From PALSA-911 sp963839645 (GTDB lineage Bacteria > Pseudomonadota > Alphaproteobacteria > Acetobacterales > Acetobacteraceae), in the NCBI GenBank assembly GCA_963839645.1, contig CAWIVZ010000001.1, positions 1,054,001 to 1,118,000 on the forward strand: a stretch of 64,000 nucleotides of DNA. The letters run 5' to 3'. The notes under the pieces are model-generated. The model made no database searches. It had not been told where the DNA came from and saw nothing but the letters and a program-made list of their open reading frames with translations. Shown in pieces: positions 8,485-24,068 of this stretch. Made by a program: the position numbers and the translations under genes. Within the stretch, counting starts at the first letter, position 1. Each line of letters starts with the position of its first letter.

Positions 8485-9182
8485 GCCTGCCTCCGACCGC
8501 CGATATCGCCTGGGACCCCGCCCACCGCATCATCCGCACGATCTACCCGCCGGTCTGGCTGTTCGAGGACATTGCCGATCCCGCCGACTGGGATCTGATC
8601 GCCAGCGCCGAGGCCAAGACCAACCCCCGTGTTCGCGATGAAATCGGCGATCTCGCCCTGGTTCCGCCCGAACGGCGTATCGCCGGCCCGACCGCCAGCC
8701 TGGTGATGGGCGCCTTCACCCACGCCTCCCGCGACCGGCCCAGCCGCTTCTCCGATGGCAGCCACGGCGTCTGGTATTGCGGTGACAGCTTCGACGTCGC
8801 CCTGGCTGAAACCGCGCATCATTTCGAACGCTTCATGCGCGCCACCGCCGAACCGGCCGGGGAGGCGCAGTTCCGCGAACTCCGCGCCGCCATCGCCGGC
8901 CAGTTGCACGATCTCCGCGCCGGGGATCACGAAGCCTGCCTGTCCCCCGACGACTGGCATCCCGGCCAGGCGCTCGGCGCGCGGATCTGGGCACAGGGCG
9001 GCGCCGGGATCGTCTACCCCGCGGTGCGCTGTCCGCAAGGCCAGGCCGCCGCCTTGTTCTGGCCGGACCAGGTGCGCCTGCCGGTCGTCCAGGGCCGCCA
9101 GATGCTGTACCGCTGGGACGGCACCCGCATGTCCCGCTTCTTCGTCTATGGCGAGAACCAGTGGTTCGCCCGTCCAACCTGA
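8481..9182 (+). CDS. RES-domain toxin (NAD+-degrading type)
   Basis: 233 residues from GTG 8481, which overlaps the antitoxin stop; the frame is open further upstream but inside the antitoxin. The RES core is visible: SRF (Arg89), GVWYCGDS (Tyr99), ALAETAHHFERF (Glu110), and IVYPAVRCPQGQAAALFWP. The family kills or arrests cells by NAD+ glycohydrolysis or phosphorolysis. The position where relatives carry the RES-signature serine (YPSVR) is Ala181 here, so activity may be altered. N- and C-terminal flanks (about 60 residues and the tail RWDGTRMSRFFVYGENQWF) fit the longer RES toxins. Together with the upstream gene it is a type II toxin-antitoxin system. Confidence 0.85.
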   Translation: MSLPPTADIAWDPAHRIIRTIYPPVWLFEDIADPADWDLIASAEAKTNPRVRDEIGDLALVPPERRIAGPTASLVMGAFTHASRDRPSRFSDGSHGVWYCGDSFDVALAETAHHFERFMRATAEPAGEAQFRELRAAIAGQLHDLRAGDHEACLSPDDWHPGQALGARIWAQGGAGIVYPAVRCPQGQAAALFWPDQVRLPVVQGRQMLYRWDGTRMSRFFVYGENQWFARPT

Positions 9183-9192
9183 CGCGCGGCGA

Positions 9193-9927
9193 TCACCCCG
9201 GCAGCGCGATGCGCTGCTCATCCTTCAGCCCGATCCCGGTCAGGCTCAGAACCCGCATCCGCCCGATCAGCCAGGCGAGCTTGGCCGCCGCTTCTGCGGG
9301 CGGCAGGCCTTCCGGGCGCACATTGGAGATGCAGTTGCGCTCGGCGTCCGTTCGCCCTGGCCGCGGCTGCCAGGTCAGATAGATCCCCAGGCTGTCCGCG
9401 GCCGACAAGCCCGGCCGCTCCCCGATCAGCACCGCCACCGCCGATGCCTGCAAAGCCGCACCGATTTCGTCGCCCAGCGCCACCCGGCCCTGCTCCGCCA
9501 CCACGACGGGTGCAATTTCCCACTCCGCCAGCAGCGGTCGCATTTGTTGCAGCAAAGTCACGGCATGGCGCTGCACGGCGATGGCGGAGAGCCCATCGCA
9601 GATCACGAAGGCCAGGCATCCCGGCACCGGCGTCAGCGCCTCGGCTTGCCCCGGCGCCAGCTTGCGGCCGAGATCGGGCCGCAGCAGATAGGTCCGCCGA
9701 TCCGCCGCCGCGCTGTGCACGGCCCGGCTGTCGAACCCCGCCACCGCCAATTCATCTTGCAACGCCGCCGTATCCAACTTCGCGTGCACCGCGTCCCGCG
9801 CCGCGGCGTGAGCGGCCTGGAACGCCAGATGCGCCGCTGTCGGCACCCCGTTGCCGGCCCGGCCCAGCGCCACCCGAGCCATCGTATGTCGCCGCAAATC
9901 CTGCCAAAGCACGGGCGGAGCGGCCAT
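9193..9927 (-). CDS. eutC: Ethanolamine ammonia-lyase small subunit
   Basis: 244 residues. Family segments include FVICDGLSAIAVQRHA, GERPGLSAADSLGIYLTW, DAERNCISNVRPEGL and LSLTGIGLKDE. With EutB it forms the adenosylcobalamin-dependent lyase that splits ethanolamine to acetaldehyde and ammonia. The ATG shares one base with the eutB stop (TGATG). No microcompartment shell genes, EutA reactivase or permease are next to it, so this is a minimal cytosolic ethanolamine-use pair. It converges with the RES toxin gene, 10 nt apart. Confidence 0.95.
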   Translation of the reverse strand: MAAPPVLWQDLRRHTMARVALGRAGNGVPTAAHLAFQAAHAAARDAVHAKLDTAALQDELAVAGFDSRAVHSAAADRRTYLLRPDLGRKLAPGQAEALTPVPGCLAFVICDGLSAIAVQRHAVTLLQQMRPLLAEWEIAPVVVAEQGRVALGDEIGAALQASAVAVLIGERPGLSAADSLGIYLTWQPRPGRTDAERNCISNVRPEGLPPAEAAAKLAWLIGRMRVLSLTGIGLKDEQRIALPG

Positions 9928-11327
9928 CAGCCCAGTCCGATCAGCGCCGGCGCCAGCCCGGCCGGGATGCGTCCGGGCTCAGCAGGATCGCCGATCCCCA
10001 TCCGCTCCAGCCATTCGCAAAACTCGGGCGCGGGTTTCAGGCCAAGGGCCGCGCGGACATACAGTGCATCGTGAAAGGAGGTGCTCTGGTAGGACAGCAT
10101 TACGTCATCCGCTCCCGGCACGCCCATCACATAGGTCACGCCAGCCACCCCCAGCAGCGTCAGCAGCCCGTCCATGTCATCCTGGTCGGCCTCGGCGTGG
10201 TTCGTGTAGCAAACGTCCACCCCCATCGGCAGGCCGAGCAGCTTGCCGCAGAAATGGTCTTCCAGCCCGGCCCGGGTGATCTGCTTGCCGTCGTAGAGGT
10301 ATTCCGGCCCGATGAACCCGACCACGGAGTTCACCAGCAACGGCGAGAATGCCCGCGCCACCGCATAGGCCCGCGCCTCGATCGTCTGCTGGTCCACGCC
10401 GTGATGCGCGTCGGCCGACAGGGCGCTGCCCTGGCCGGTCTCGAAATACATCACATCCTGGCCGAGCGTTCCCCGCCGCAGCGACAACGCCGCGTCCTGT
10501 GCCTCCGCCAGCAGCGCCAGCGAAACGCCGAAACTGCGGTTCGCCGCCTCCGTCCCGCCGATCGACTGGAACACCAGATCGACCGGCGCTCCACGCTCGA
10601 TGCAGCGAAGGGTGGTGGTCACATGCGCCAGCACGCAGGTCTGCGTCGGTATCTCGAAGCGCGAGCGAACCTGGTCCAGCATCTCCAGCAGCAGGATGGT
10701 GTTCTCTACCGAGTCGGTGGCCGGATTGACCCCGATCACCGCGTCCCCGGCGCCGAGCAGCAATCCGTCCAGCGTGGACGCCGCCACGCCGCGCGGATCG
10801 TCCACCGGGTGGTTCGGCTGTAGCCGCACCGAAAGCCGGCCGGGCAGGCCGATCGTGTTGCGGAACCGCGTCGTCACCCGGCACTTCGCCGCGACAGAAA
10901 TCAGGTCCTGCAACCGCATGATCTTGCTAACGGCAGCCACCATCTCCGGCGTCAGGCCGCGGCGCAGCGCCACCAGTGCCGCCGGTTCGGCGGCCAGCAG
11001 GAACTCGCGGAACGCTCCGACGGTCATCGAAGCGACCGGCGCGAAGCTGACCGGATCGTGCCGGTCCAGGATCAGCCTTGTGACCTCGTCGTCCTCATAG
11101 GGAATGACCGGCTGGTTCAGGATCGCCGCCAGCGGCAGATCGGCCAGCGCGTACTGCGCTGCCGCGCGTTCGGCGGCGGACCCGGCGGCGATGCCGGCCA
11201 ACTGGTCGCCCGAGCGCGCAGGGCTGGCGCGGGCCAGCAAACTGCGCAGGTCGGGAAATACATAGCGCGTTCCGCCGAGGCTATGCGATATAGGCAGGGC
11301 AGGGCCTCCTGTTAGCGGTTTGCACAC
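9927..11327 (-). CDS. eutB: Ethanolamine ammonia-lyase large subunit
   Basis: 466 residues from the only upstream ATG. The TIM-barrel catalytic chain is well conserved: RSGDQLAGIAAGSAAERAAA, GAGDAVIGVNPATDSVEN, QTCVLAHVTTTLRCIERGAP, FETGQGSALSADAHHGVDQQ and VGFIGPEYLYDG. It holds the ethanolamine and cobalamin site. The start is uncertain: the ATG at 11327 has no ribosome-binding site, whereas an AGGAGG inside the first codons lies 7 nt before an in-frame CTG at 11297, and family similarity begins only at about residue 17 (SLGGTRYVFPDLRSLL). The first ~10 residues may thus not be translated. Divergent from rplK. Confidence 0.95.
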   Translation of the reverse strand: MCKPLTGGPALPISHSLGGTRYVFPDLRSLLARASPARSGDQLAGIAAGSAAERAAAQYALADLPLAAILNQPVIPYEDDEVTRLILDRHDPVSFAPVASMTVGAFREFLLAAEPAALVALRRGLTPEMVAAVSKIMRLQDLISVAAKCRVTTRFRNTIGLPGRLSVRLQPNHPVDDPRGVAASTLDGLLLGAGDAVIGVNPATDSVENTILLLEMLDQVRSRFEIPTQTCVLAHVTTTLRCIERGAPVDLVFQSIGGTEAANRSFGVSLALLAEAQDAALSLRRGTLGQDVMYFETGQGSALSADAHHGVDQQTIEARAYAVARAFSPLLVNSVVGFIGPEYLYDGKQITRAGLEDHFCGKLLGLPMGVDVCYTNHAEADQDDMDGLLTLLGVAGVTYVMGVPGADDVMLSYQSTSFHDALYVRAALGLKPAPEFCEWLERMGIGDPAEPGRIPAGLAPALIGLG

Positions 11328-11494
11328 ATAAAGCGCTGAACTCGGACCCGCCCATCCTATACACCCCCCGCCTCTATCGGAACGCGGGAGATTTCAGGTC
11401 GCCATAATCTATGGCGGCTGGTTATCGCATGCACCGCGGTCCCTTGGCATGTTTCCTGGCTTTTCGCCGGGAGAACCTGAAAGGACCAGGGATT

Positions 11495-11929
11495 ATGGCG
11501 AAGAAAATCGTCGGCTACATCAAGCTGCAGATACCGGCCGGCAAGGCCAACCCGTCACCGCCGGTGGGCCCCGCGCTCGGCCAGCGTGGCCTGAACATCA
11601 TGCAGTTCGTCAAGGAATTCAATGCGGTAACGCAGCAGATGGAGCCGGGGATGCCGATCCCCGTGGTCATCACCGCGTTCGGCGACCGCACCTTCAGCTT
11701 CATCATGAAGACCCCGCCGAACACCTACTTCCTGAAGAAGGCGGCCGGCATCACCAAGGGCACGACGACCCCCGGCAAGGGCGCGGCCAGCGGCAAGGTC
11801 ACCATGACCCAGCTGCGCGAGATCGCCGAGACGAAGATGAAGGACATGAACGCCAACGACATCGATGGCGCGGTCCGGATGCTGGTCGGCTCTGCCCGAT
11901 CGATGGGTCTCAGCGTGGTGGAGGGCTAG
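11495..11929 (+). CDS. rplK: Large ribosomal subunit protein uL11
   Basis: 144 residues from ATG 11495 (MAKKIVGYIKLQIPAGKA), with GGACCAGG as ribosome-binding site; upstream in-frame codons are not family-like. PPVGPALGQRGLNIM is the N-terminal domain signature contacting 23S rRNA at the GTPase centre, and the C-terminal half (KGAASGKVTMTQLREIAE) is the rRNA-binding domain. First gene of the rplK-rplA pair. The usual upstream secE and nusG are absent; eutB diverges instead. Confidence 0.97.
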   Translation: MAKKIVGYIKLQIPAGKANPSPPVGPALGQRGLNIMQFVKEFNAVTQQMEPGMPIPVVITAFGDRTFSFIMKTPPNTYFLKKAAGITKGTTTPGKGAASGKVTMTQLREIAETKMKDMNANDIDGAVRMLVGSARSMGLSVVEG

Positions 11930-11932
11930 GTC

Positions 11933-12625
11933 ATGGCAAAGAACAAGCGTCTGGCGGCGGCCTGGGCCACGGTCGACAAGACCAAGGCCTATGCGCTCGA
12001 TGAGGCCATCAAGCTGGTGAAGTCGAACGCGAAGGCGAAGTTCGACGAAACCGTGGAAGTGTCGCTGAACCTGGGCATCGATCCGCGCCACGCCGACCAG
12101 ATGGTCCGTGGCCTCGTCGGCCTGCCGAACGGCACCGGCAAGGTGTTGCGGGTCGGCGTGTTCGCCCGCGGCCCGAAGGCGCAGGAAGCGCTGGATGCTG
12201 GCGCGGACGTGGTCGGCGCCGAGGATCTGGCCGAGAAGGTGCAAGCCGGCGACATCCAGTTCGATCGCTGCATCGCCACCCCCGACATGATGGCCCTCGT
12301 CGGCCGCCTGGGTAAGATCCTTGGCCCGCGCGGCCTGATGCCGAACCCGCGCATCGGCACCGTGACCATGGACGTCAAGGGCGCGGTCACCGCCGCCAAG
12401 GCCGGCCAGGTCGAGTTCCGCGCCGAGAAGGCCGGCATCATCCATGCCGGCGTCGGCAAGGCGAGCTTCGACGAGCAGAAGCTGGTGGAGAACATCAAGG
12501 CACTGGTCGATGCCGTCCAGCGCGCCAAGCCGACCGGCGCCAAGGGGACCTACCTGCAAAAGGTCGCCGTCAGCTCCTCGATGGGCCCCGGCGTGCGCGT
12601 GGATGTTGCGTCTGTCGCTGGCTGA
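11933..12625 (+). CDS. rplA: Large ribosomal subunit protein uL1
   Basis: 230 residues, the normal length. Signatures: KFDETVEVSLNLGIDPRHADQ, LGKILGPRGLMPNPRIGTV and KKVAV-like end (YLQKVAVSSSMGPGV). It forms the L1 stalk that moves deacylated tRNA out of the E site, and in other bacteria represses its own rplK-rplA mRNA. The gene starts 3 nt after rplK, consistent with one transcript and shared translational control. Confidence 0.97.
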   Translation: MAKNKRLAAAWATVDKTKAYALDEAIKLVKSNAKAKFDETVEVSLNLGIDPRHADQMVRGLVGLPNGTGKVLRVGVFARGPKAQEALDAGADVVGAEDLAEKVQAGDIQFDRCIATPDMMALVGRLGKILGPRGLMPNPRIGTVTMDVKGAVTAAKAGQVEFRAEKAGIIHAGVGKASFDEQKLVENIKALVDAVQRAKPTGAKGTYLQKVAVSSSMGPGVRVDVASVAG

Positions 12626-12970
12626 CGCAGCGATTATGGCTCGAGATACGCCGGTCGCGGGCAACCGCGCTGGCGGGCAGGAGGTGCCCAGGCACCTCCG
12701 AACCTGTCCAAGACCGCACGTCCCAGGGGTAAGCGCCTTGGGTTAAGGGATCGCTCAGATCCGCGCGTGGGAGACGGGGAAGCCACAGTTTTTCCGGGAC
12801 AGTTCGCTGTTCCCGAGGACTTTGGCGGTTCCGGCTGACGAGGCTCGGGCGCTGTTTTGCCCCGGTCCTCAGGACAGGCGAACCGGGCCGTGGCGGGACA
12901 CCCCGCTTCGGCCCATGGGCAACCCGGCCCGGCGCGGTCCAAACGCGCCTGGCCAGAATGGAGACGGGAT
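12626..12970 (+). promoter_or_regulatory. Gene-free 345-nt leader of rplJ-rplL, probable L10-type autoregulatory leader
   Basis: No coding frame fits. The stretch holds clear RNA hairpins: GGAGGTGCC (12680-12688) with GGCACCTCC (12691-12699), and GGGACAG/CTGTTCCC around a TTCG tetraloop (12797-12815), the latter after a short T run. In many bacteria uL10 with bL12 binds a structured leader here and represses rplJL translation. That role is inferred from position and folding potential; I cannot show the kink-turn. Confidence 0.45.
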
Positions 12971-13498
12971 TTGGACCGTACGGAAAAGCAGGAGTTCGTC
13001 GCCGAGCTCGCATCCGTGTTCGCCGAGACGTCGATGGTCGTGGTCACCCAGAATCAGGGTCTGACCGTGGCCGAGGTGACGGCTCTGCGGGTGAAGATGC
13101 GGGCGGCCGGGGTGACCTTCAAGGTCGCTAAGAACCGTCTGGCCAACCTCGCCCTTGAAGGGACCCAATTCGGCGGCCTTTCGCCAATGCTGAAGGGACC
13201 GACCGCGCTCGCGTGGTCGACCGACCCGGTGGCAGCGGCGAAGACGGCAGTCGAGTTCGCCAAGACCAACGAGAAGTTCGTCATCATCGGCGGTGCCCTT
13301 GGCGCCCAGACACTCGACGTGTCCGGGATCAAGGCGCTGGCCGAGTTGCCGTCGCTGGATGCGCTGCGTGCCGGATTGGTGGGGATGATTCAAACCCCCG
13401 CCACCCGCATCGCCGGTGTGCTCCAGGCGCCGGCCGGACAGCTCGCGCGGGTCTTCGGGGCCTACGCCAAGAAGGACGAGATGGCCGAGGCGGCCTGA
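12971..13498 (+). CDS. rplJ: Large ribosomal subunit protein uL10
   Basis: 175 residues from a TTG start (read MDRTEKQEFVAELASVFAE), chosen because family similarity begins exactly there and a GGAG lies 7 nt upstream; no ATG fits. The frame remains open further upstream but sits in the structured leader. NQGLTVAEVTALRVKMR and TFKVAKNRLANLAL are the rRNA-binding part; the C-terminal helix carries bL12 dimers. It anchors the L12 stalk that recruits translation factors. Use of TTG may help tune its yield against L12. Confidence 0.95.
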   Translation: MDRTEKQEFVAELASVFAETSMVVVTQNQGLTVAEVTALRVKMRAAGVTFKVAKNRLANLALEGTQFGGLSPMLKGPTALAWSTDPVAAAKTAVEFAKTNEKFVIIGGALGAQTLDVSGIKALAELPSLDALRAGLVGMIQTPATRIAGVLQAPAGQLARVFGAYAKKDEMAEAA

Positions 13499-13601
13499 TT
13501 TCGCGAAGGATCGCGAGATCGGGGACGTAGGCATGAGCATTGCAAGACGGAGTACCGCCTTGCACGGAACCAACCAAAGTCTAAGTTAAAGGATACACGA
13601 C

Positions 13602-13976
13602 ATGGCTGATTTACCGAAACTGGTCGAAGAACTTTCCGCGCTGACCGTGCTTGAGGCCGCCGAGCTGTCCAAGCTGCTCGAAGAGCGTTGGGGCGTGTCC
13701 GCCGCCGCGCCGGTTGCCGCTGCCGCTGCCGCTCCGGCTGCTGCCGCTGCTCCGGTCGAGGAACAGACCGAGTTCACGGTCATTCTCGCCTCCGCTGGCG
13801 AGAAGAAGATCAACGTCATCAAGGAAGTGCGCACGATCACGGGTCTTGGCCTGAAGGAAGCCAAGGATCTGGTCGAGGCCGCGCCGAAGCCGGTGAAGGA
13901 AGGCGTGAACAAGGAAGAGGCCGCCAAGCTGAAGAAGATGCTTGAGGACCAGGGCGCTGCCGTCGAGATCAAGTAA
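13602..13976 (+). CDS. rplL: Large ribosomal subunit protein bL12 (L7/L12)
   Basis: 124 residues. N-terminal dimerisation domain (MADLPKLVEELSALTVLEAAEL), an Ala/Pro hinge (residues 36-55), and the C-terminal factor-binding domain EFTVILASAGEKKINVIKEV ending VEIK. Forms the flexible stalk that stimulates GTPase factors. Lies 103 nt after rplJ; in bacteria more L12 than L10 is made. AT-richer sequence just before the ATG (TAAAGGATACACGAC) has the AGGA ribosome-binding site. Confidence 0.97.
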   Translation: MADLPKLVEELSALTVLEAAELSKLLEERWGVSAAAPVAAAAAAPAAAAAPVEEQTEFTVILASAGEKKINVIKEVRTITGLGLKEAKDLVEAAPKPVKEGVNKEEAAKLKKMLEDQGAAVEIK

Positions 13977-14033
13977 GACGGCCAGCTCCTCTATTTCCGG
14001 CTTCCCCCAAGGGGTGCCGGTTCTGGGCTAGAC

Positions 14034-14062
14034 CGGGCGGGAATCCGCATGATTCCCGTCCG
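14034..14062 (+). other. Hairpin between rplL and rpoB
   Basis: GAATC and GATTC flank a CGCAT loop with a further interrupted GC stem. No T run follows, so it may be an attenuator or processing site that lets only part of rplL transcription enter rpoB, as in other bacteria. Function is inference. Confidence 0.35.
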
Positions 14063-14124
14063 CGTACCCGTTCCGGCGGGCCGACGACCCTCGCGGCGGG
14101 GGAATTTCGAGCCGGACAGCCTAC

Positions 14125-14152
14125 GACGATCACTATGTGACGATCAGTATGT
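14125..14152 (+). repeat. Two tandem 14-bp repeats upstream of rpoB
   Basis: GACGATCACTATGT and GACGATCAGTATGT are adjacent and differ at one base; a third copy begins GACGAG and breaks off. They lie 50 nt before the rpoB ATG. They might be a protein-binding site or simple slippage. Confidence 0.7.
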
Positions 14153-14203
14153 GACGAGGGCCGGCTGCCGGCTCCGTCGAACTTCACGAGGTTAGGACAG
14201 TCA

Positions 14204-18377
<4,174 letters not shown>

Positions 18378-18380
18378 GAA

Positions 18381-18495
18381 GGCCAGGGGGCGCCGCCCCC
18401 TGGACCCCCGCCAAAGGCTGGGCCCTTGGAACCCATGGACGGGTTCTAAGGGCGAGCCCTTAGCGGGGTCGAGGGGCAGAGCCCCCGCCTTTCTT
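18381..18495. repeat. GC-rich palindromic intergenic element between rpoB and rpoC
   Basis: About 115 bp of nested inverted repeats: CCAGGGGGC / GCCCCCTGG (18383-18403), GCCCTTGGAACCC / GGGTTCTAAGGGC (18422-18434 with 18441-18453, one G-U), a GACCCC...GGGGTC outer pairing, and GGGGC AGA GCCCC near 18474. It does not code. It looks like the multi-copy palindromic elements that fill gaps in GC-rich alphaproteobacterial genomes; copy number cannot be judged from one window. It would fold strongly in the rpoBC transcript. Confidence 0.65.
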
Positions 18496-18525
18496 TACTT
18501 TTCCGCGGCCAACCCGGGGTAAATC

Positions 18526-22687
<4,162 letters not shown>

Positions 22688-22717
22688 CCGCCTACGGCGC
22701 ATTCCAACGGCTGAAAG

Positions 22718-22751
22718 CGCCGGCGATGTACCTGCATCGCCGGCGTTTTTT
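22718..22751 (+). terminator. Rho-independent terminator after rpoC
   Basis: Perfect 11-bp stem CGCCGGCGATG / CATCGCCGGCG (22718-22728 and 22735-22745) with a 6-nt loop, followed by six T (22746-22751). It ends the rpoBC transcript and separates it from the str cluster. Confidence 0.92.
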
Positions 22752-22839
22752 CTGCCTACCCGAGGCGCCGAGGGTATGCGCGGGAAGCATTGCAGGGCGG
22801 CTGCAACCCGCAGACATCGAATCGGCCGCATCACCGCGC

Positions 22840-22868
22840 TTGACTCGCCCCACCCCCCGCCGTAGGTT
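22840..22868 (+). promoter_or_regulatory. Putative promoter of rpsL-rpsG-tuf
   Basis: TTGACT (22840-22845), 17 nt, TAGGTT (22863-22868): a fair sigma-70-type promoter directly after the rpoC terminator. Transcription from about 22875 gives a leader of some 270 nt. Confidence 0.5.
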
Positions 22869-23147
22869 CCGCGCCCTCGGCTAACCCCCTCGACTATCTC
22901 GGGCAGCCGTCGTTTTGCAGGTACCAAAGCTCGTGGCGCCGCCGCCGGTCACTTTCCGGTTGCTCAGGCCACAAGCAGGTCGGACCCCGCAGGTTGGGAT
23001 TATCCCATGCCGCGCGGGGTATTGCCGTGGCAGCACGGACCCTGGAAGGCAACGGACCTGGGAAGGCGGACCGACTGGGGGTGAGTTGAATTTGTTTATG
23101 TGGCGGACCGTTCGCGGTTCCTCCAACAAGGATCGGAAAGAGGGTCT
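22869..23147 (+). other. Gene-free leader upstream of rpsL
   Basis: No convincing coding frame in this stretch of about 280 nt. It holds a nested hairpin: CCCCGC (22985-22990) with GCGGGG (23014-23019) around GGGATTATCCC. It could be a regulatory leader of the str transcript, but I see no known riboswitch or protein-leader signature. Confidence 0.3.
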
Positions 23148-23519
23148 ATGCCGACCATCAACCAGTTGATCGCCCAGGGGCGTGAGCCCCAGAAGACCCG
23201 GAACAAGGTTCCGGCGCTTCAGGGCTGCCCGCAGAAGCGCGGCGTGTGCACCCGTGTGTACACGACCACCCCGAAGAAGCCGAACTCGGCGCTTCGTAAG
23301 GTGGCCAAGGTCCGCCTGACCAACGGCTACGAGGTCGTCAGCTACATCCCCGGCGAGGGGCATAACCTGCAGGAGCACAGCGTTGTGCTGATCCGCGGTG
23401 GGCGCGTGAAGGATCTTCCCGGCGTGCGTTATCACATCCTGCGCGGCGTGCTCGACACCCAGGGCCTGCCGAAGCGTCGTCAGCGTCGTTCGCTGTATGG
23501 CGCGAAGCGGCCGAAATAA
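23148..23519 (+). CDS. rpsL: Small ribosomal subunit protein uS12
   Basis: 123 residues from ATG 23148 (MPTINQLIAQGREP), with an AGAGGGT ahead. Decoding-centre loops TTTPKKPNSALRKVAKVRL and RGGRVKDLPGVRYH carry the lysines whose change gives streptomycin resistance; both are wild-type Lys here. First gene of the str cluster. Confidence 0.97.
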   Translation: MPTINQLIAQGREPQKTRNKVPALQGCPQKRGVCTRVYTTTPKKPNSALRKVAKVRLTNGYEVVSYIPGEGHNLQEHSVVLIRGGRVKDLPGVRYHILRGVLDTQGLPKRRQRRSLYGAKRPK

Positions 23520-23531
23520 GGGAGCAGGCGC

Positions 23532-24008
23532 ATGTCTCGTCGTCGCCGCGCCGTAAAGCGCGAAATCCTGCCGGACGCGAAGTTCGGCGATGTCGTCATC
23601 ACCCGTTTCATGAACGCGCTGATGTACGACGGCAAGAAATCCGCCGCCGAAGGCATTGTCTATGGTGCCCTCGACGTGCTCAAGAAGCGCGGTGGCAATG
23701 CGGCCGATCCGGTCCGCATGTTCCATGAGGCGCTGGACAATGTGAAGCCGGCCGTCGAGGTGCGCTCGCGCCGCGTCGGTGGCGCCACCTACCAGGTTCC
23801 GGTCGAGGTTCGCACCGAACGTCGCCAGGCGCTGGCCATCCGCTGGCTTATCGACGCCGCGCGCAAGCGGGGCGAGCACACGATGGAAGACCGGCTTTCG
23901 AACGAGCTGCTGGATGCGGTGAACAATCGCGGCACGGCGGTAAAGAAGCGCGAAGACACCCACCGGATGGCCGAAGCCAACAAGGCTTTCAGCCACTACC
24001 GCTGGTAA
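23532..24008 (+). CDS. rpsG: Small ribosomal subunit protein uS7
   Basis: 158 residues, starting MSRRRRAVKREILPDAKFGD. RSRRVGGATYQVPVEVR is the family signature and AFSHYRW the expected end. It binds the 3' domain of 16S rRNA near the E site and in E. coli represses the str mRNA. It follows rpsL by 12 nt. Normally fusA comes next; here only 60 nt separate it from tuf. Confidence 0.97.
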   Translation: MSRRRRAVKREILPDAKFGDVVITRFMNALMYDGKKSAAEGIVYGALDVLKKRGGNAADPVRMFHEALDNVKPAVEVRSRRVGGATYQVPVEVRTERRQALAIRWLIDAARKRGEHTMEDRLSNELLDAVNNRGTAVKKREDTHRMAEANKAFSHYRW

Positions 24009-24068
24009 GACTTGTCAATCCACCAGACCTGAATTTGTTCCCAACCGGGATCTACGGAGAAGACGACG

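Noticed and set aside
9193..11327. Ethanolamine microcompartment
   Set aside because: Only eutB and eutC are present, no shell proteins.
23148..23519. Streptomycin-resistance change in rpsL
   Set aside because: Both key lysines are wild-type.
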